Of a DNA stretch of 64,000 nucleotides, positions 61,435 to 64,000 are shown in pieces. The stretch spans positions 1,612,001-1,676,000 of the forward strand of contig NZ_JALKAS010000001.1 in NCBI RefSeq assembly GCF_023015695.1, written 5' to 3'. Position numbers and translations under genes: made by a program. The stretch comes from Jannaschia sp. S6380. Lineage in GTDB: Bacteria; Pseudomonadota; Alphaproteobacteria; Rhodobacterales; Rhodobacteraceae. The notes under the pieces were generated by a model, which was not told where the DNA came from, searched no databases, and was given only the letters and a program-made list of their open reading frames with translations. Each line of letters starts with the position of its first letter. Position 1 is the first letter of the stretch.

Positions 61435-62610
61435 ATGACCAATGTCGTGATCGCCTCCGCCGCCCGCACGCCGGTGGGCTCGTTCCTCGGAAGCTTCGCG
61501 AACACGCCGGCGCACGAATTGGGCGCCGCGGTGATCGAGGAGGTCGTGGCGCGTGCCGGCGTCGACAAGTCCGAAGTGTCCGAGACGATCTTGGGCCAGG
61601 TCCTGACCGCGGCGCAGGGGCAGAACCCCGCCCGACAGGCCGCGATCATGGCCGGCCTGCCGCAGGAGGCGTCCGCCTGGGGCATCAACCAGGTCTGCGG
61701 ATCGGGCCTGCGCGCCGTGGCGCTGGGCGCGCAGCACATCCAGCTTGGCGACGCGTCGGTCGTCGTCGCCGGTGGACAGGAGAGCATGTCGCTCGCCCCC
61801 CACGCGCAGGCGATCCGACAAGGTCAGAAGATGGGCGACATGAAGCTCGTCGACACGATGATCCGCGACGGATTGTGGGATGCGTTCAACAACTATCACA
61901 TGGGCCAGACGGCCGAGAACGTCGCCGAAAAATGGCAGATCGGCCGCGACCAGCAGGACGAGTTCGCCGTCGCCAGCCAGAACAAGGCTGAGGCCGCCCA
62001 GAAGGAAGGACGCTTCAAGGACGAGATCGTCGGCTTTACCGTCAAGACTCGCAAGGGCGAAACCGTCGTCGAGGATGACGAATACATCCGCCACGGCGCC
62101 AATATGGACGCGATGCAGAAGCTGCGCCCGGCCTTCGCCAAGGAGGGGTCCGTCACCGCCGCGAATGCCAGCGGCCTGAACGACGGCGCCGCCGCGACGC
62201 TCCTGATGTCCGCCGACGATGCCGAAAAGCGGGGGATCGAGCCGCTGGCCCGCATCGTCAGCTATGCGACGGCCGGGCTCGACCCGCAGATCATGGGCGT
62301 GGGTCCGATCTATGCGTCGCGCAAGGCGCTGGAGAAGGCCGGCTGGAAAGTCGACGACCTCGACCTCGTGGAGGCGAACGAAGCGTTCGCGGCCCAAGCC
62401 TGTGCCGTCAACAAGGACATGGGCTGGGACCCGTCGATCGTGAACGTGAACGGGGGCGCCATCGCCATCGGCCACCCGATCGGCGCCTCGGGCGCACGCG
62501 TCCTCAACACGCTCCTGTTCGAAATGAAGCGCCGCGGCGCGAAGAAGGGCCTCGCCACGCTCTGCATCGGCGGCGGAATGGGCGTCGCGCTCTGCGTGGA
62601 ACGTCCCTGA
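61435..62610 (+). CDS. phaA: Acetyl-CoA acetyltransferase (beta-ketothiolase)
   Basis: PhaA (391 residues, the usual length) condenses two acetyl-CoA to acetoacetyl-CoA. The active-site Cys88 is in [10 protein letters not shown], the second Cys region is [12 protein letters not shown], and His lies in [17 protein letters not shown]. The start at 61435 is set by AAAGG 8 bases upstream and by length; an in-frame ATG 9 bases earlier lacks an RBS. It starts the phaA-patatin-phaB run for polyhydroxybutyrate synthesis. Confidence 0.95.
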   Translation: MTNVVIASAARTPVGSFLGSFANTPAHELGAAVIEEVVARAGVDKSEVSETILGQVLTAAQGQNPARQAAIMAGLPQEASAWGINQVCGSGLRAVALGAQHIQLGDASVVVAGGQESMSLAPHAQAIRQGQKMGDMKLVDTMIRDGLWDAFNNYHMGQTAENVAEKWQIGRDQQDEFAVASQNKAEAAQKEGRFKDEIVGFTVKTRKGETVVEDDEYIRHGANMDAMQKLRPAFAKEGSVTAANASGLNDGAAATLLMSADDAEKRGIEPLARIVSYATAGLDPQIMGVGPIYASRKALEKAGWKVDDLDLVEANEAFAAQACAVNKDMGWDPSIVNVNGGAIAIGHPIGASGARVLNTLLFEMKRRGAKKGLATLCIGGGMGVALCVERP

Positions 62611-62617
62611 CGGGAGA

Positions 62618-62641
62618 GGGGCGCGGCATCGAACGCGCCCC
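62618..62641 (+). other. Intercistronic hairpin after phaA
   Basis: GGGGCGCG (62618-62625) and CGCGCCCC (62634-62641) make a perfect 8-bp stem with an 8-base loop, between the phaA stop and the patatin start. No T-run follows. It could slow transcription or protect mRNA, allowing different levels of PhaA and the genes after it. Confidence 0.4.
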
Positions 62642-62645
62642 GATC

Positions 62646-63518
62646 GTGACGCAGGCGACGGCATATGATCAGCTCGTGTTCTCGGGCGGCGGCACGCGGT
62701 GCTTCTGGCAGGGCGGCTTCGTCCATGTCCTGCGCCGCGAGATCCCGCTGCACCCGGCCCGGATCGCCGCCCTGTCGGGCGGTGCGCTCTCCTCGGTCGG
62801 GTTCGTCACGCATCGCGGCACGAAGATCCGCGACACGATGATCGAGAAATTCGCCAACCACGACCGGAACGTCCCCCTGCACGAGCCGTTCGACGGCGAA
62901 CCGGGCAACTCGCCACATCAGCGCATCTATCGCGACGTGCTCGAAAGCTGCATCGGCGACCCCGAGGCGGAACGGATCGTCGCCGAAGGGCCCCAGGTGC
63001 AGATCATGGTGGCTCATCCGCCTTCGCACGACTGGGCCAAACTCTCAGGCAGCGCCGTCACGCTGGCCTACGAGGCCGACCTGACCATCCGCTCCACCCC
63101 GCATCTGAACTGGGCCGAGCGGGCCGGCCTGACACCGGAACGGGTGGATGCGAACAAGGCGGCGCGCGATGGCAAGCTGACCGACCTGGTCTGCGCGGCC
63201 GCCACGATCCCGCCGGCCTTCGATCCGCCGATCTGGAACGGCAAACCCACCGTCGACGCCGGCATGATCGACCAGGCCCCCCTGCCCGAACCGGACGCGG
63301 GGCGCACGCTGATCCTGCTGACGCGGCAGTACCGCAACCTGCCGGACCATCCCGACCGCATCTATCTGATGCCGTCCGAGGAGGTCCCGGCGGACAAGAT
63401 CGACTTTACCGACCCCGACAAGCTGCGCCAGACTTGGGCCATCGGGGAGGAGGACGCGCGCCGGTTCCTCGACGCGCACCATGAAAACCCTGGAGGAGGA
63501 ATTCAGAATGGCACGTAA
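62646..63518 (+). CDS. Patatin-like phospholipase/acyl hydrolase
   Basis: This 290-residue patatin-fold protein has the oxyanion loop SGGGTRC (residues 13-19), the nucleophile serine Ser44 in ALSGGAL (usual GxSxG), and the catalytic Asp in TVDAGMID (about residue 207). It uses a GTG start (GTGACGCAGGCG), as no in-frame ATG fits the family N-terminus. It lies between phaA and phaB, its end overlapping the phaB start by 11 bases; the phaB RBS lies inside its coding sequence. Patatin relatives hydrolyse lipids; one possibility is a PHB depolymerase or granule lipid role, but this is inference. Confidence 0.82.
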   Translation: MTQATAYDQLVFSGGGTRCFWQGGFVHVLRREIPLHPARIAALSGGALSSVGFVTHRGTKIRDTMIEKFANHDRNVPLHEPFDGEPGNSPHQRIYRDVLESCIGDPEAERIVAEGPQVQIMVAHPPSHDWAKLSGSAVTLAYEADLTIRSTPHLNWAERAGLTPERVDANKAARDGKLTDLVCAAATIPPAFDPPIWNGKPTVDAGMIDQAPLPEPDAGRTLILLTRQYRNLPDHPDRIYLMPSEEVPADKIDFTDPDKLRQTWAIGEEDARRFLDAHHENPGGGIQNGT

Positions 63519-64000
63519 CGCACTCGTCACCGGAGGCAGCCGCGGCATCGGCGCCGCGATCAGCCAAGCGCTCAAGGCGCAGGGTTGCAACGTCGCGGCG
63601 ACCTATGCCGGCAACGACGAACGGGCGAAGCAATTCACCGACGAGACTGGCATCAAGACCTACAAGTGGAACGTCGCCGACTACGACGCCTGCAAGTCCG
63701 GCATCGCCCAGATCGAGGATGATATCGGCCCCGTCGACATCCTGGTGAATAACGCCGGCATCACGCGCGACGCGCCGTTCCACAAGATGTCGCCCGAGCA
63801 GTGGCACGAGGTGATCGATACCAATCTGAACGGCGTCTTCAACATGACGCACAACGTCTGGTCCGGCATGCGGGAGCGGAAGTTCGGCCGCATCGTCACC
63901 ATCAGCTCGATCAACGGACAGAAAGGCCAGTTCGCGCAGGCCAACTACGCCGCGACCAAGGCCGGCGATATCGGCTTCACCAAGGCGCTGGCGCAGGAAG
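63508..64000 (+). CDS. phaB: Acetoacetyl-CoA reductase, 5' part
   Basis: The first 164 residues are present, cut by the window end. ALVTGGSRGIGAAISQAL is the NADPH loop (TGxxxGIG), VNNAGITRDAPFHKM follows, and the catalytic Ser134, Tyr147 and Lys151 are in TISSINGQKGQFAQANYAATKAG. PhaB reduces acetoacetyl-CoA to (R)-3-hydroxybutyryl-CoA for PHB. The ATG has GGAGGAGG as RBS within the patatin gene. The C-terminal ~75 residues are missing only because the window ends. Confidence 0.93.
   Translation, partial: MARNALVTGGSRGIGAAISQALKAQGCNVAATYAGNDERAKQFTDETGIKTYKWNVADYDACKSGIAQIEDDIGPVDILVNNAGITRDAPFHKMSPEQWHEVIDTNLNGVFNMTHNVWSGMRERKFGRIVTISSINGQKGQFAQANYAATKAGDIGFTKALAQE

Overview
The window looks like an ordinary chromosomal stretch from a marine-type alphaproteobacterium of the Rhodobacteraceae (Roseobacter/Paracoccus-like). 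The evidence is the high GC, the strong GC bias at third codon positions, and gene clusters typical of that family: aroA-cmk-(...)-rpsA-ihfB-lapA-trpF-trpB; ydcH-purE-purK; hsp20-DUF1150; ubiK divergent from lgt-midA-pgeF; trxB divergent from an Lrp gene; and RluA divergent from DUF6476. No rRNA, tRNA, CRISPR array, prophage, integrase or insertion sequence was seen. About 80 protein genes are densely packed, often with ATGA stop/start overlaps.

Layout. 0-10 kb: PLP aminotransferase, YgfZ, a decayed M48 peptidase, PepF, an SDR, Pth, and small DUF genes. 10-21 kb: the trp/ihfB/rpsA/cmk/aroA housekeeping block, interrupted by a dienelactone hydrolase, two GFA genes, a P-loop kinase and DUF1203. 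21-32 kb: MBL hydrolase, TrmB, purine genes, Hsp20, a stress-type receiver protein, sulfate activation (Sat-CysC), TrxB, Lrp, an FNT channel and Mn pyrophosphatase. 32-44 kb: EamA transporter, esterase, TPR-sulfotransferase, a Hint protein, HAD, MaoC, RibF, YcgN, threonine aldolase, UbiK, Lgt, MidA and PgeF. 44-54 kb: TPP enzyme, TauE, VOC, aromatic aminotransferase, SseA, L25, LysR, Gfo/Idh, DksA-like, RpoH. 54-64 kb: RluA, LysE, Lrp, PhoX, Tag, a DJ-1/PfpI protein, an EAL protein, and phaA-patatin-phaB (phaB runs off the end).

The most interesting signal is regulatory. Four genes carry a match to the alphaproteobacterial general-stress (EcfG) promoter, GGAAC-N16/17-CGTT, in the correct orientation upstream: a FAT GUY-type single-domain receiver, an FNT transporter, RpoH, and a DJ-1/PfpI protein followed by an EAL protein. 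Alongside these are an RpoH-like promoter and a leader that could mask the ribosome-binding site (a possible RNA thermometer) for hsp20, a triple Pho box before phoX, and palindromes over the promoters of phaA and the maoC-type gene. Other points worth a look are a patatin-like gene inside the phaA-phaB operon, two unreported-looking small proteins, and a structured intergenic region that may encode a small RNA. I found no clear, wholly new enzymatic or defence system.
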